This document shows, piece after piece, positions 7,435 to 16,324 of a stretch of DNA of 64,000 nucleotides. The stretch comes from Flavobacterium sp. (GTDB taxonomy: Bacteria > Bacteroidota > Bacteroidia > Flavobacteriales > Flavobacteriaceae). Where the stretch lies: assembly GCF_035195345.1 (NCBI RefSeq), contig NZ_CP136574.1, forward strand, positions 1,054,001-1,118,000. Reading direction: 5' to 3'. Each line of letters starts with the position of its first letter. Position 1 is the stretch's first letter. The position numbers and the translations under genes were made by a program. The notes below the pieces were generated by a model that was not told the origin of the DNA, made no database searches, and saw only the letters and a program-made list of their open reading frames with translations.

Positions 7435-9558
7435 ATGAGAAAAGATATACAACATTTAAAGTTAGAAATTAGAAGTCAGAAGTTAGAAGTTTCCGAAAAA
7501 CAACACTTCACCACAGCCGAAAACATCGAATTAAAACCAACTTATACTAAAGAAGATATTTCTAATTTAGAGCATCTTGGTTTTGGAGCTGGTTTTGCAC
7601 CAAATTTACGCGGACCATACGCAACCATGTACGTTCGCCGACCTTGGACGATTCGTCAATATGCGGGATTTTCAACTGCGGAAGAAAGCAATGCCTTTTA
7701 CAGAAGAAACTTAGCGGCTGGACAAAAAGGTTTATCAGTTGCCTTCGATTTAGCCACACATAGAGGTTACGATTCAGACCATGAAAGAGTGGTAGGTGAC
7801 GTTGGAAAAGCTGGAGTTGCGATTGACTCGGTGGAAGATATGAAAGTACTTTTCGACCAAATTCCACTAGGAGAAATGTCGGTTTCGATGACGATGAATG
7901 GTGCGGTTTTACCTATCATGGCATTTTATATCGTGGCAGCGGAAGAACAAGGCGTTACTCCTAACCTATTATCGGGAACGATTCAGAATGATATTTTGAA
8001 GGAATTCATGGTGCGAAATACTTACATTTATCCTCCAACACCTTCGATGAAAATTATTGCGGATATTTTTGAATATACAAGTAAAAACATGCCAAAATTC
8101 AACTCGATTTCAATTTCGGGTTACCACATGCAAGAAGCGGGAGCTACTGCTGATATTGAATTAGCGTACACTTTAGCAGACGGTTTAGAATACATTCGCA
8201 CAGGTTTAGCCGCTGGAATGGATATTGATACGTTCGCTCCTCGCCTTTCTTTTTTCTGGGCGATTGGAATGAATCACTTTATGGAAATTGCTAAAATGCG
8301 TGCAGGTCGTATGCTTTGGGCAAAACTACTGAAACAATTCAATCCAAAAGACGAAAAATCATTGGCTTTAAGAACGCATTGCCAAACTTCGGGTTGGAGT
8401 TTAACGGAGCAAGATCCTTTTAATAACGTGGCTCGAACTGCAATTGAAGCAGCAGCAGCAGCCTTTGGAGGAACACAATCTTTACACACAAATGCTTTAG
8501 ACGAAGCGATTGCTTTACCAACCGATTTCTCAGCACGAATTGCTCGTAATACGCAAATCTTTTTACAAGAAGAAACCAAAATTTGCAAAACGGTTGACCC
8601 TTGGGCAGGAAGTTATTATGTAGAAAGTTTAACGGCTGAAATTGCTGAAAAAGCTTGGGCTTTAATTGAAGAAGTTGAAGAATTAGGCGGCATGACAAAA
8701 GCCATTGAAGCTGGAATTCCTAAACTAAGAATAGAAGAAGCTGCTGCGCGTAAACAAGCTCGTATCGACAGCAGTCAAGATATTATTGTTGGGGTGAACA
8801 AATACCGCTTGGAAAAAGAAGATCCGTTACATATTTTGGATGTGGATAACCAAATGGTGCGCAAACAACAAATTGAACGTTTAGAACAAATAAAAGCCAC
8901 TCGCGATAGCGCTAAAGTTGCCGAATGTTTAGCAAAATTAACCGAAAGCGCTAAAAATGGTGGTGAAAATTTACTATCTTTAGCAGTAGAATCAGCACGA
9001 AACAGAGCTACACTAGGCGAAATTAGTGATGCTTTAGAAGTAGTATTTGGAAGATATAAAGCACAAATTAGAAGTTTTAGCGGCGTGTATAGTAAAGAAA
9101 TTAAAAACGACGAAAGTTTTGAAAAAGCAAAACAATTAGCCGATGCTTTCGCTAAGAAAGAAGGTCGTCGTCCTCGTATTATGATTGCGAAAATGGGACA
9201 AGATGGTCACGACCGTGGCGCCAAAGTAGTAGCAACAGGTTATGCCGACGTAGGTTTTGACGTAGACATTGGTCCGTTATTCCAAACGCCACAAGAAGCT
9301 GCAAAACAAGCAGTTGAAAACGACGTGCACATTTTAGGCGTTTCTTCGTTAGCAGCGGGACACAAAACCTTAGTACCACAAGTTATCGAAGAACTAAAAA
9401 AATACGGAAGAGAAGATATTATGGTAATTGTGGGCGGTGTAATTCCTGCACAAGACTACCAATTCTTATTCGACGCCGGAGCTGTAGCGGTTTTTGGTCC
9501 TGGGACTAAAATTAGCGAAGCAGCTATTAGTATTTTGGAGGTTTTATTGGAAGAATAA
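7435..9558 (+). CDS. mutB: Methylmalonyl-CoA mutase, large (alpha, catalytic) subunit
   Basis: 707 residues. It catalyses the adenosylcobalamin-dependent rearrangement of methylmalonyl-CoA to succinyl-CoA (propionate metabolism). The barrel carries the family signatures GPYATMYVRRPWTIRQYAGF, VAFDLATHRGYDSDH and GTIQNDILKEFMVRN. The C-terminal B12 domain has the base-off motif DGHDRG with the cobalt-ligating His592. Residues 7-20 (HLKLEIRSQKLEVS) are unlike the family and are encoded by a run of AAGTTAGAAG-like repeats, so the N-terminus may be a recruited repeat. The gene starts 10 bases after the toxin gene and ends in a strong hairpin terminator. Confidence 0.97.
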   Translation: MRKDIQHLKLEIRSQKLEVSEKQHFTTAENIELKPTYTKEDISNLEHLGFGAGFAPNLRGPYATMYVRRPWTIRQYAGFSTAEESNAFYRRNLAAGQKGLSVAFDLATHRGYDSDHERVVGDVGKAGVAIDSVEDMKVLFDQIPLGEMSVSMTMNGAVLPIMAFYIVAAEEQGVTPNLLSGTIQNDILKEFMVRNTYIYPPTPSMKIIADIFEYTSKNMPKFNSISISGYHMQEAGATADIELAYTLADGLEYIRTGLAAGMDIDTFAPRLSFFWAIGMNHFMEIAKMRAGRMLWAKLLKQFNPKDEKSLALRTHCQTSGWSLTEQDPFNNVARTAIEAAAAAFGGTQSLHTNALDEAIALPTDFSARIARNTQIFLQEETKICKTVDPWAGSYYVESLTAEIAEKAWALIEEVEELGGMTKAIEAGIPKLRIEEAAARKQARIDSSQDIIVGVNKYRLEKEDPLHILDVDNQMVRKQQIERLEQIKATRDSAKVAECLAKLTESAKNGGENLLSLAVESARNRATLGEISDALEVVFGRYKAQIRSFSGVYSKEIKNDESFEKAKQLADAFAKKEGRRPRIMIAKMGQDGHDRGAKVVATGYADVGFDVDIGPLFQTPQEAAKQAVENDVHILGVSSLAAGHKTLVPQVIEELKKYGREDIMVIVGGVIPAQDYQFLFDAGAVAVFGPGTKISEAAISILEVLLEE
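7462..7493 (+). repeat. Short direct repeats (AGTTAGAAnT-type) inside the mutB 5' end
   Basis: Three imperfect copies of a TTAGAA-containing unit occur in about 32 bases (AGTTAGAAATTAGAAG, then TCAGAAGTTAGAAG). They encode the unusual LKLEIRSQKLEV segment. Similar sequence is intergenic elsewhere in the window (56855-56880). Confidence 0.6.
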
Positions 9559-9579
9559 TTTAAATTGTATATAATAACA

Positions 9580-9610
9580 AAAACACCAGTATTAATATTG
9601 GTGTTTTTTT
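9580..9610. terminator. Bidirectional terminator between mutB and nucleosidase-like gene
   Basis: AACACCAGTATT and AATATTGGTGTT form a near-perfect stem with an A-run on one side and a T-run on the other. It can end both convergent transcripts. Confidence 0.85.
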
Positions 9611-9612
9611 GT

Positions 9613-10170
9613 TTAAACCCTATCCACAGCCATTACGCTCTCCAAAAAATCAATACTTTTCACTTCTTCAAAAAAGTCGATTTCGGTTTCATGAGGTAAA
9701 AAATCAGAGATGATGCGCACGATAAAATCTTGTGGTTTCTTCAAATATTTAAACGTGTAATCTTCCATATTGACAACCGTTTTTTCGGCTAAATCGGTTG
9801 TTCGTACAAACTTATCAGAAGTTAAGGATGACAAACAAGGTAAATTTAGCTTTGGCTTTTCGGTGATAATGGGTCTTCCGTTTTCAAACAAGCCGCCTTC
9901 GTAACCGTATAGCGAAGCATTGGTAATTTCGATAGGCTTTCCTAAATGCAAATAATCAGGCAAATGGACTTCTTTTCCAACTACAGCAGCAAAACCCATT
10001 AACACACAAATATCGTGTGGTGGCATTTGCATCATCGCTTTAGCCGTACTTTCACGACCAATTCCAGAAACGATTACTTCGTACGAATGATTCAAATTGG
10101 GAATTCGAGCTAAAGCGTTTAGAACTTTTTCTCGCTCAATTTCCATTGGGGTTAGGATAATTACTTTCAA
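9613..10170 (-). CDS. Nucleoside phosphorylase/nucleosidase superfamily protein (MTAN/futalosine hydrolase-like)
   Basis: 185 residues. MKVIILTPMEIEREKVLNAL matches the first strand and following helix of the PNP/MTA-SAH nucleosidase fold, where T-x-M-E binds near the phosphate or water. VSGIGRESTAKAM is the glycine-rich second segment, and VVNMEDYTF corresponds to the conserved V-x-M-E purine/ribose motif. A later Asp-based segment is weak, and the protein is shorter than typical MTANs (about 230), so the substrate is unclear. Candidates are methylthioadenosine/adenosylhomocysteine nucleosidase or futalosine hydrolase. It is monocistronic and convergent with mutB. Confidence 0.65.
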   Translation of the reverse strand: MKVIILTPMEIEREKVLNALARIPNLNHSYEVIVSGIGRESTAKAMMQMPPHDICVLMGFAAVVGKEVHLPDYLHLGKPIEITNASLYGYEGGLFENGRPIITEKPKLNLPCLSSLTSDKFVRTTDLAEKTVVNMEDYTFKYLKKPQDFIVRIISDFLPHETEIDFFEEVKSIDFLESVMAVDRV

Positions 10171-10275
10171 AATCTTAGAATTAAACTACAAAATAAAGTA
10201 ATTTGAAGAAATTAGAGCGTGTATATTTTTTATATTTTTGAAGAATAAAAAAATTGAATTTACTGTTTAAGATTT

Positions 10276-10400
10276 AAACCACATAGAAACATAGATGGTC
10301 TTAGACTCTAAAAGTCGTTTCACTTTGCAATAGAAAACATAGCTATGTGTAACAATGAATTGACTATAACTATCTTTTTATCTATGTTTCTATATGGTTC
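10276..10400. repeat. 125-bp inverted-repeat element (ACATAGAAACATAG family)
   Basis: The outer arms at 10276-10296 and 10380-10400 match as inverted repeats at 19 of 21 positions (core CATAGAAACATAGAT). Inside lies another palindrome, ACATAGCTATGT (10337-10348). A related sequence occurs at 29518-29590, including the internal GTTTCACTTT...CATAGA. It resembles a REP/MITE-like non-coding element. No transposase is nearby. It occupies most of the 10171-10462 gap; I see nothing else there. Confidence 0.65.
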
Positions 10401-10445
10401 AATTTTCATCTAAAAGAGAATTAGACGTAAGGTATTTCTAAAAAC

Positions 10446-10453
10446 TATATTTG
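10446..10453 (+). promoter_or_regulatory. -7 promoter element (TATATTTG)
   Basis: TATATTTG fits TAnnTTTG and lies 9 bases before the ATG of the small gene at 10463. It supports that small gene being expressed. Confidence 0.5.
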
Positions 10454-10462
10454 TATTTAAGT

Positions 10463-10594
10463 ATGAAAAACAAGCAAGCAATCACAATAATTGCAGATAG
10501 AAAAATTGGCGCAACATTAAAAAAAATGGTTGCTCTGACAGATGAAAATCGTAAAATTATCGTTTCAAAACTGAAAAAAAATCGAGCTAACTAA
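10463..10594 (+). CDS. Small basic protein, unknown function
   Basis: 43 residues: MKNKQAITIIADRKIGATLK, then a basic helix ending KLKKNRAN. It is strongly positively charged and has no hydrophobic segment. I do not recognise a family. A good promoter element lies 9 bases upstream, giving a very short leader. The aminotransferase gene follows 42 bases downstream and could be cotranscribed. A real small gene is plausible but unproven. Confidence 0.45.
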   Translation: MKNKQAITIIADRKIGATLKKMVALTDENRKIIVSKLKKNRAN

Positions 10595-10636
10595 AACTAA
10601 ATTTAAATTGCATTTTCGTTTCCACTAAATCATCAT

Positions 10637-11764
10637 ATGTCAAAACTACCTAACATCACCACCAGTATTTTCTCTGTAATGTCGCAATTAGCGAACGAAC
10701 ATGGAGCTATTAATTTATCGCAAGGATTTCCAAATTTCCCTGAAGACGAACGTTTGTTGCAAATTTCGGAGCGTATTATTCGAGAAAACATTCATCAATA
10801 TACACCAATGGCAGGTTTGCCTTCGTTATTGGAAAAAATCGCGAATCAAACATTAAAACAATACGGTAGAAAAATCAATACCACAACTGAAATATTAATT
10901 ACCGCTGGCGCTACACAAGGCGTTTTTACAACGATTAACACGTTTGTAAATCATGGTGACGAAGTGTTGATTTTAGATCCAAGTTATGACAGTTACGAGC
11001 CTTCAGTTTTGGTAGCGGGTGGTAAACCAGTTCGTGTTTCATTAAATGATGATTATACTCCTAATTTCAACCGAATTGAAAGTGCCATTTCTACTAAAAC
11101 CAAAATGATTGTCATCAATAATCCACACAATCCTACGGGAAGAATTTGGACCGAACAAGATTTTGAAGCTTTAGAAACCATTTTAGAAAAACATCCCCAA
11201 ATTCTTATTTTGGGTGACGAAGTGTATGAATACATTACTTTTTCGCAACCTCATATTTCGTTTAATACACGCCCAAAATTAGTGGAAAGAACGATTATCG
11301 CTTCTTCTTTTGGAAAATCATTACATGTTACGGGTTGGAAAGTCGGCTATTTAATTGCTCCTGAACATCTAATGTTCGAAATGAAGAAAGTACATCAATT
11401 TTTGGTGTTTAGTGTGAATAGTTTTTCGCAACATACGATTTCGGAATATTTGGAAATGGTTGATTTTACTGAAGTTTCGAAAATGTACCAACGCAAACGC
11501 GATTTGTTTCAAAACCTAATAAAAGACAGTCGTTTTGAGTTGATGCCTTGTGATGGAACGTATTTTCAGGTGGTGAATTACAACCAAATTTCATCCAAAA
11601 ACGATGTGGATTTTGCTAAAGAATTGATTGTGAATCATGGTGTGGCTTCCATTCCGATTTCAGTATTTTATAATGATGCTACAGACAGACACATGCTTCG
11701 TTTTTGTTTTGCTAAAACGGATGAAACTTTGATTGCAGCAGCTGAAAAATTATGCAGTATTTAA
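10637..11764 (+). CDS. PLP-dependent aminotransferase, class I/II (methionine aminotransferase / KAT-like)
   Basis: 375 residues with a complete fold-type I aminotransferase. The N-terminus has the family phrase INLSQGFPNFPEDE. The cofactor-contacting NNPHNPTGR and the Asp/Tyr of LGDEVYEYITF are present. The PLP Schiff-base lysine is Lys227 in SSFGKSLHVTGWKVGY. RFCFAKTDETL near the C-terminus holds the carboxylate-binding Arg. This subfamily (YbdL and kynurenine aminotransferase-like enzymes) often uses methionine, glutamine or aromatic amino donors. The class is certain; the substrate is inferred. Confidence 0.88.
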   Translation: MSKLPNITTSIFSVMSQLANEHGAINLSQGFPNFPEDERLLQISERIIRENIHQYTPMAGLPSLLEKIANQTLKQYGRKINTTTEILITAGATQGVFTTINTFVNHGDEVLILDPSYDSYEPSVLVAGGKPVRVSLNDDYTPNFNRIESAISTKTKMIVINNPHNPTGRIWTEQDFEALETILEKHPQILILGDEVYEYITFSQPHISFNTRPKLVERTIIASSFGKSLHVTGWKVGYLIAPEHLMFEMKKVHQFLVFSVNSFSQHTISEYLEMVDFTEVSKMYQRKRDLFQNLIKDSRFELMPCDGTYFQVVNYNQISSKNDVDFAKELIVNHGVASIPISVFYNDATDRHMLRFCFAKTDETLIAAAEKLCSI

Positions 11765-12007
11765 GCGTAATTAAAATACAAAGTAATTGCTATCTTTTTT
11801 CTTATTAAAATAGTTGACAATTATATTTAATTTATAAAAACAACTTTACAATACCTATACACAAAATAATAAAATTCTAGAAATTTAATATAAACCAATA
11901 CAATACAAATGCGTTGGTGCTTTTTGTTTTTGTATAGTTTTTGTAAAATGAGTTTTAATTTATTACCGATTGAAAACATTACTTTTATAAGATTGAACTA
12001 TAAAACA

Positions 12008-15000
12008 ATGATTTCGTATAAAAACAAGTCCATCTTTCTGCTTTTATTTTTATTCTTACTTAAACCTAGTTTATTTTTAGGTCAGTTAAGTTTTTGCACA
12101 GGAAGTAGCGGAGCTCCTATATTTTTTGAAGACTTCGGAAGTGGCACAACATATGGCCCCGCATTACCAGCTGGTATTACAAACTATGCCTATGTAAACA
12201 GTGGTTTCCCTCAAGATGGTCAATATACTTTATATTATAGAACAAATTTAATTCCAAATTCATCAAATTGGCTTTATTCTTTAGATCATACACCAGACAA
12301 TGCTCCTAATGGCTTCAATGGAAAATGCTTAATTGTAAACGCAAGCAACACACCTGGGCAATTTTATAGAAGAACAGTTACTGGACTTTGTAGCAATACT
12401 CGATTTGAATTTTCTGCATGGCTATTAAATATCTACAATGCTGCATCAAATGGCTGTTCTGGAAGCGGTATTCCAATTAATGTAACTTTTGAAATTTGGG
12501 ATGCAACAGATACGGTTCTACTACAATCAGGAAATACTGGAAATATATCTGGAACATCATTTCCAAACTGGAACCAATTTGGATTAGTTTTTACCATGCC
12601 TGCAACACAAACTTCTGTAATACTTAAAATGCGTAATAATGGTAGTGGTGGTTGTGGAAACGACTTAGCTATTGATGATATTATGTTTAGAACGTGTGGA
12701 GAATATAGCGCTATCATAAATTCAACTACAAGTGGAAACAGCATGAACATATGCGAAAATGCCGCTATTACTAATCCCAATTTAGTGGTTACTACCACAG
12801 GAAGTATTGCACATGTATATCAATGGCAACAAAGTAATAACAATGTAAATTACACAGATATTGTTGGCGCGAATTCATCCAATTACTCTATTCCTAATTT
12901 AAGCGCCACAACCTATTACAGAGTTAAAGTTGCACAGGATATTTCAAATTTAAACAATCCTTTTTGTTCCTCATTTTCTGATATTTATACTGTTAATTTT
13001 AATCCATCACCTAATTCGCCTGTTTCAAATGGAAATCAAACAATTTGCTCCAATCAAGCAACTAGTTTGAGCGTAAGTGTTTCTGCAAACGAAAGCGTTA
13101 ATTGGTATGATAGTGCTACAAATGGCAATTTATTACTTTCAAATTCTTTATCATTTTCACCAACAATTCCGGGAACTTATTATGCGGAATCATTCAATCA
13201 AACTACAAATTGCAAAAGTAATACAAGAACTGCTGTGACTCTTTTACCTGTAGTATCAACATCATTTTCTGGTGTAACTAACATCTGTTCATCAGAAACT
13301 ATCCTATTGAATTTAAACGCATCCGATACGTCGGCTACCCTTAATTGGACAGCAAGTTCTACAGATGTAACTGGATTTTCTAATGGTTCTGGCACTACAA
13401 TTTCTCAAACATTAACTTATACTGGAAATGCTACCGGAACAGTAATTTATAACGTAACTCCAGTGATTAATGGTTGTGCTGGTACACCACAAACAATAAC
13501 GGTAACGGTAAATCCACAAACCAATAGTACTATCACTTTTCCTACTATTACTACTTCATATTGTTTAAATGCAATCCCTTCTTTACTGCCTACTTCATCA
13601 TCAAATAGCACACCTATAACCGGAATATGGAGTCCTTCAACTATTAACACTTCTATTGTAGGAACTACTACTTATACATTTACGCCTCAAGCTAATCCTT
13701 GTGTAATATATGCGCCTTTTACTATAGATATTACAATTGCAAACAACATTACACCCGATTTTGATAGCGCTATTTTTGTTTGTTCTGGAACAACGCCGCC
13801 AACATTAAATTCAACCTCACCAAACGGAATTAGCGGAACATGGACACCCACAACAATTGACAACATGAACTCGGGAAGTTATCTTTTTACGCCCAACCCA
13901 AATCAATGTGCGAGTTCACAAACAATTAATGTAACCATAGGAATAAATACTGCTACCATCACTTTTACTGGAGCTACAACAATATGTTCAAACAAAACAA
14001 CTTCTTTAAATTTAATTGCTTCAGACCCAAATGCAACAATTGTATGGACGGCTAGCACAACTAATGTAATAGGTATTTCAAATGGTTCAGGCAATTCTAT
14101 TTCTCAAACTTTATTGAATTCAGGAAATACAAGCGGAACGGTTGTGTATACTATAAACACAATACTTAACGGTTGTATAGGGACACCTCAATTAATAACT
14201 GTAACTGTAAATCCACAAAGTAGTATTACACCAACTTTTTCAGGAATTCAAAACTTGTATTGTTTAAATGAAATAGCACCTCCGCTTCCTACTTTTTCAA
14301 CCAATAGTACACCATTGACGGGGACTTGGAATCCTTCAACAATTAACACAGCAACATTAGGAACAACCACTTACACCTTTACAGCACAACCAATTTCATG
14401 TACTATTATTAGCCCTTATTCGCTAACTATTACCGTTAGAGATAATTTTTACCCAGATTTTACAGACAATTTGAATTTATGTGCGGGTGAATTGCCACCT
14501 ACACTTACTGCTACATCACCTAACGGAATTTCTGGCATATGGACACCTTCTGTAATTGATAATTTAGTTTCTGGAAGCTATACTTTTACTCCAACATCAA
14601 ATTCTTGTGCGGTACCACAAACCATTGCAGTAACTGTTTTTCAGCCAACCTTAACTGCAATAGACTACACTATACATGAAGCGTTTTCAGAACAGCAAAC
14701 TATTACAATTACTGCTTTTTCAAATGGAGATTACTTATACCAATTAGACAATGAAACTCCACAAGCGAATTCAGTCTTTGAAAATGTAAGTCCTGGAAAT
14801 CATATCATAACAGTATATGACAAAAATGGCTGTTCGGCACCAATAAGTGAGGAAATTACGGTAATTGATTATCCAAACTATTTTACACCAAATAATGACG
14901 GCCACAATGATGTATGGCAAATAAAGGGAATAAATAATTTAGATAATTGGAGTATTTCTATTTTTGACCGATACGGTAAATTACTTGATAGATTAAACAC

Positions 15001-15130
15001 AATTTATCCTTTTTGGGATGGGATTTATAATAATGAAACTTTACCTGCTTCTGATTATTGGTTTACAATAACCTATACTGAAAACAATATTACCAAAACC
15101 TTTAAATCACATTTTAGTTTAATTCGATAA
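12008..15130 (+). CDS. Large secreted repeat protein with type IX secretion (type B) sorting domain
   Basis: 1040 residues from ATG 12008, which begins a clear signal peptide (lysine-rich start, then LLLFLFLL). The frame is also open from ATG 11909, but that would bury the signal. An N-terminal jelly-roll-like region (about residues 35-220) is followed by Ig-like modules. Two consecutive modules of about 230 residues are near copies (see the repeat entry). The C-terminal 85 residues (YFTPNNDGHNDVWQIKG, then FDRYGKLL, WDG and DYWFTI) are the gliding-associated type B sorting domain. The type IX system exports such proteins and attaches them to the surface or releases them. Likely a surface adhesin; the ligand is unknown. 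Confidence 0.88.
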   Translation: MISYKNKSIFLLLFLFLLKPSLFLGQLSFCTGSSGAPIFFEDFGSGTTYGPALPAGITNYAYVNSGFPQDGQYTLYYRTNLIPNSSNWLYSLDHTPDNAPNGFNGKCLIVNASNTPGQFYRRTVTGLCSNTRFEFSAWLLNIYNAASNGCSGSGIPINVTFEIWDATDTVLLQSGNTGNISGTSFPNWNQFGLVFTMPATQTSVILKMRNNGSGGCGNDLAIDDIMFRTCGEYSAIINSTTSGNSMNICENAAITNPNLVVTTTGSIAHVYQWQQSNNNVNYTDIVGANSSNYSIPNLSATTYYRVKVAQDISNLNNPFCSSFSDIYTVNFNPSPNSPVSNGNQTICSNQATSLSVSVSANESVNWYDSATNGNLLLSNSLSFSPTIPGTYYAESFNQTTNCKSNTRTAVTLLPVVSTSFSGVTNICSSETILLNLNASDTSATLNWTASSTDVTGFSNGSGTTISQTLTYTGNATGTVIYNVTPVINGCAGTPQTITVTVNPQTNSTITFPTITTSYCLNAIPSLLPTSSSNSTPITGIWSPSTINTSIVGTTTYTFTPQANPCVIYAPFTIDITIANNITPDFDSAIFVCSGTTPPTLNSTSPNGISGTWTPTTIDNMNSGSYLFTPNPNQCASSQTINVTIGINTATITFTGATTICSNKTTSLNLIASDPNATIVWTASTTNVIGISNGSGNSISQTLLNSGNTSGTVVYTINTILNGCIGTPQLITVTVNPQSSITPTFSGIQNLYCLNEIAPPLPTFSTNSTPLTGTWNPSTINTATLGTTTYTFTAQPISCTIISPYSLTITVRDNFYPDFTDNLNLCAGELPPTLTATSPNGISGIWTPSVIDNLVSGSYTFTPTSNSCAVPQTIAVTVFQPTLTAIDYTIHEAFSEQQTITITAFSNGDYLYQLDNETPQANSVFENVSPGNHIITVYDKNGCSAPISEEITVIDYPNYFTPNNDGHNDVWQIKGINNLDNWSISIFDRYGKLLDRLNTIYPFWDGIYNNETLPASDYWFTITYTENNITKTFKSHFSLIR
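13262..14640 (+). repeat. Two tandem ~0.69-kb coding repeats within the adhesin-like gene
   Basis: The segments 13262-13957 and 13958-14640 encode matching Ig-like module pairs. CSSETILLNLNASD pairs with CSNKTTSLNLIASD. NGCAGTPQTITVTVNPQ pairs with NGCIGTPQLITVTVNPQ. NGISGTWTPTTIDN pairs with NGISGIWTPSVIDN. The duplication is internal and somewhat diverged. Confidence 0.8.
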
Positions 15131-15196
15131 TGCTTCAATTTTATGAGTGCATGTTGTTAAATTTATTATCACTACATTTACTAAAACATAGAAATT

Positions 15197-15307
15197 ATGG
15201 CAAAAAGTCAAGATGCGAAGAAAACAGCAAAAAAGGAACCTTTAAAAACGGCAAAAGAGAAGAAAGAAGATAAACGCAATAAGAAAAATTTACCAAAACG
15301 TGATTAA
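15197..15307 (+). CDS. Small lysine-rich protein, unknown function
   Basis: 36 residues (MAKSQDAKKTAKKEPLKTAK, ending KKNLPKRD). About 40 percent are lysine and there is no hydrophobic core. The composition is like short histone-H1-like or nucleic-acid-associated peptides, but I cannot assign a family. A hairpin with a T-run follows 14 bases after the stop, which supports a real transcript. It is isolated between the adhesin gene and parA. Confidence 0.5.
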   Translation: MAKSQDAKKTAKKEPLKTAKEKKEDKRNKKNLPKRD

Positions 15308-15319
15308 AAGTCACTACAA

Positions 15320-15345
15320 ATACGAATATAATTCGTGTTTTTTTA
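15320..15345 (+). terminator. Terminator after small lysine-rich gene
   Basis: ACGAA and TTCGT form a short stem around TATAA, followed by GTTTTTTTA. The stem is short, so termination may be partial. The rest of the 15346-15551 gap shows only the parA promoter region. Confidence 0.5.
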
Positions 15346-15497
15346 TTTACTACAATTTTTAATTTATTCAAAGTAATCGGCGCAAATAAAAGACTAAAAA
15401 TATATCAAGTATTGAGCTTAAAATTATTTTTATAAGGTTATTTTTCTTATTCTAAATCAATTAGACAAGACTTTAACCCATTGTTAACAAAATTGCC

Positions 15498-15527
15498 TTG
15501 AAAAAACCATAAATAATTGTATTTTTA
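15498..15527 (+). promoter_or_regulatory. Possible parA promoter (TTG-N19-TATTTTTA)
   Basis: A TTG at 15498-15500 and TATTTTTA at 15520-15527 have flavobacterial spacing. The last base of the -7 element is A instead of G, so it is one mismatch from consensus. It lies 24 bases before parA. Confidence 0.4.
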
Positions 15528-15551
15528 CCACTTAAAATTTTTAATAATCAA

Positions 15552-16316
15552 ATGGGTAAAATCATTGCAATTGCCAATCAAAAAGGTGGTGTAGGAAAAA
15601 CAACTACTTCTGTTAATTTAGCAGCATCTCTTGGTGTTTTAGAAAAAAAAGTGCTTTTAATAGATGCCGACCCACAAGCTAATGCTAGTTCGGGTTTAGG
15701 AATTGATGTAGAAAGTGTAGAAATTGGTTCCTATCAAGTTCTTGAACACAGCGCAACACCAGAAGAAGCAACCGTTTCGTGTTCGGCACCAAATGTTTCG
15801 GTGATTCCAGCTCATATTGACTTGGTGGCTATCGAAATTGAATTAGTAGACAAAGAAAATCGCGAGTACATGCTAAAAACAGCATTGGAAAGTGTAAAAG
15901 ATAAATACGATTACATATTAATTGACTGTGCACCTTCTTTAGGATTATTAACATTGAACGCTTTAACAGCGGCGGATAGTGTAGTAATTCCGATTCAATG
16001 CGAATATTTTGCATTAGAAGGGTTAGGAAAATTATTAAACACCATTAAAAGTGTTCAAAAAATCCACAATCCGAGTTTAGATATTGAAGGATTGTTATTA
16101 ACCATGTACGATTCCCGTTTGCGCTTATCCAACCAAGTGGTTGAAGAAGTACAAAAACACTTCAATGATATGGTATTTGAAACAATTATTCAAAGAAATA
16201 TCAAGTTGAGTGAAGCTCCAAGTTTTGGCGAAAGCATTATTAATTATGACGCTACTAGTAAAGGCGCAACAAATTATTTAAACTTGGCTGAAGAAATTAT
16301 TAAGAAAAATCAATAA
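15552..16316 (+). CDS. parA: Chromosome partitioning ATPase ParA/Soj
   Basis: 254 residues, standard length. The deviant Walker A motif KGGVGKTT (residues 11-18) with its signature lysine, and the Walker B region LIDADPQANASS, identify the ParA/Soj family. ParA binds nucleoid DNA as an ATP dimer and is released by ParB, which moves origin-proximal parS sites. IQCEYFALEGLGKLLNT is the typical third motif. parB follows 8 bases after the stop. Chromosomal parAB usually lies near the replication origin. I did not identify a parS site in the window. Confidence 0.95.
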   Translation: MGKIIAIANQKGGVGKTTTSVNLAASLGVLEKKVLLIDADPQANASSGLGIDVESVEIGSYQVLEHSATPEEATVSCSAPNVSVIPAHIDLVAIEIELVDKENREYMLKTALESVKDKYDYILIDCAPSLGLLTLNALTAADSVVIPIQCEYFALEGLGKLLNTIKSVQKIHNPSLDIEGLLLTMYDSRLRLSNQVVEEVQKHFNDMVFETIIQRNIKLSEAPSFGESIINYDATSKGATNYLNLAEEIIKKNQ

Positions 16317-16324
16317 TAGAGAAG

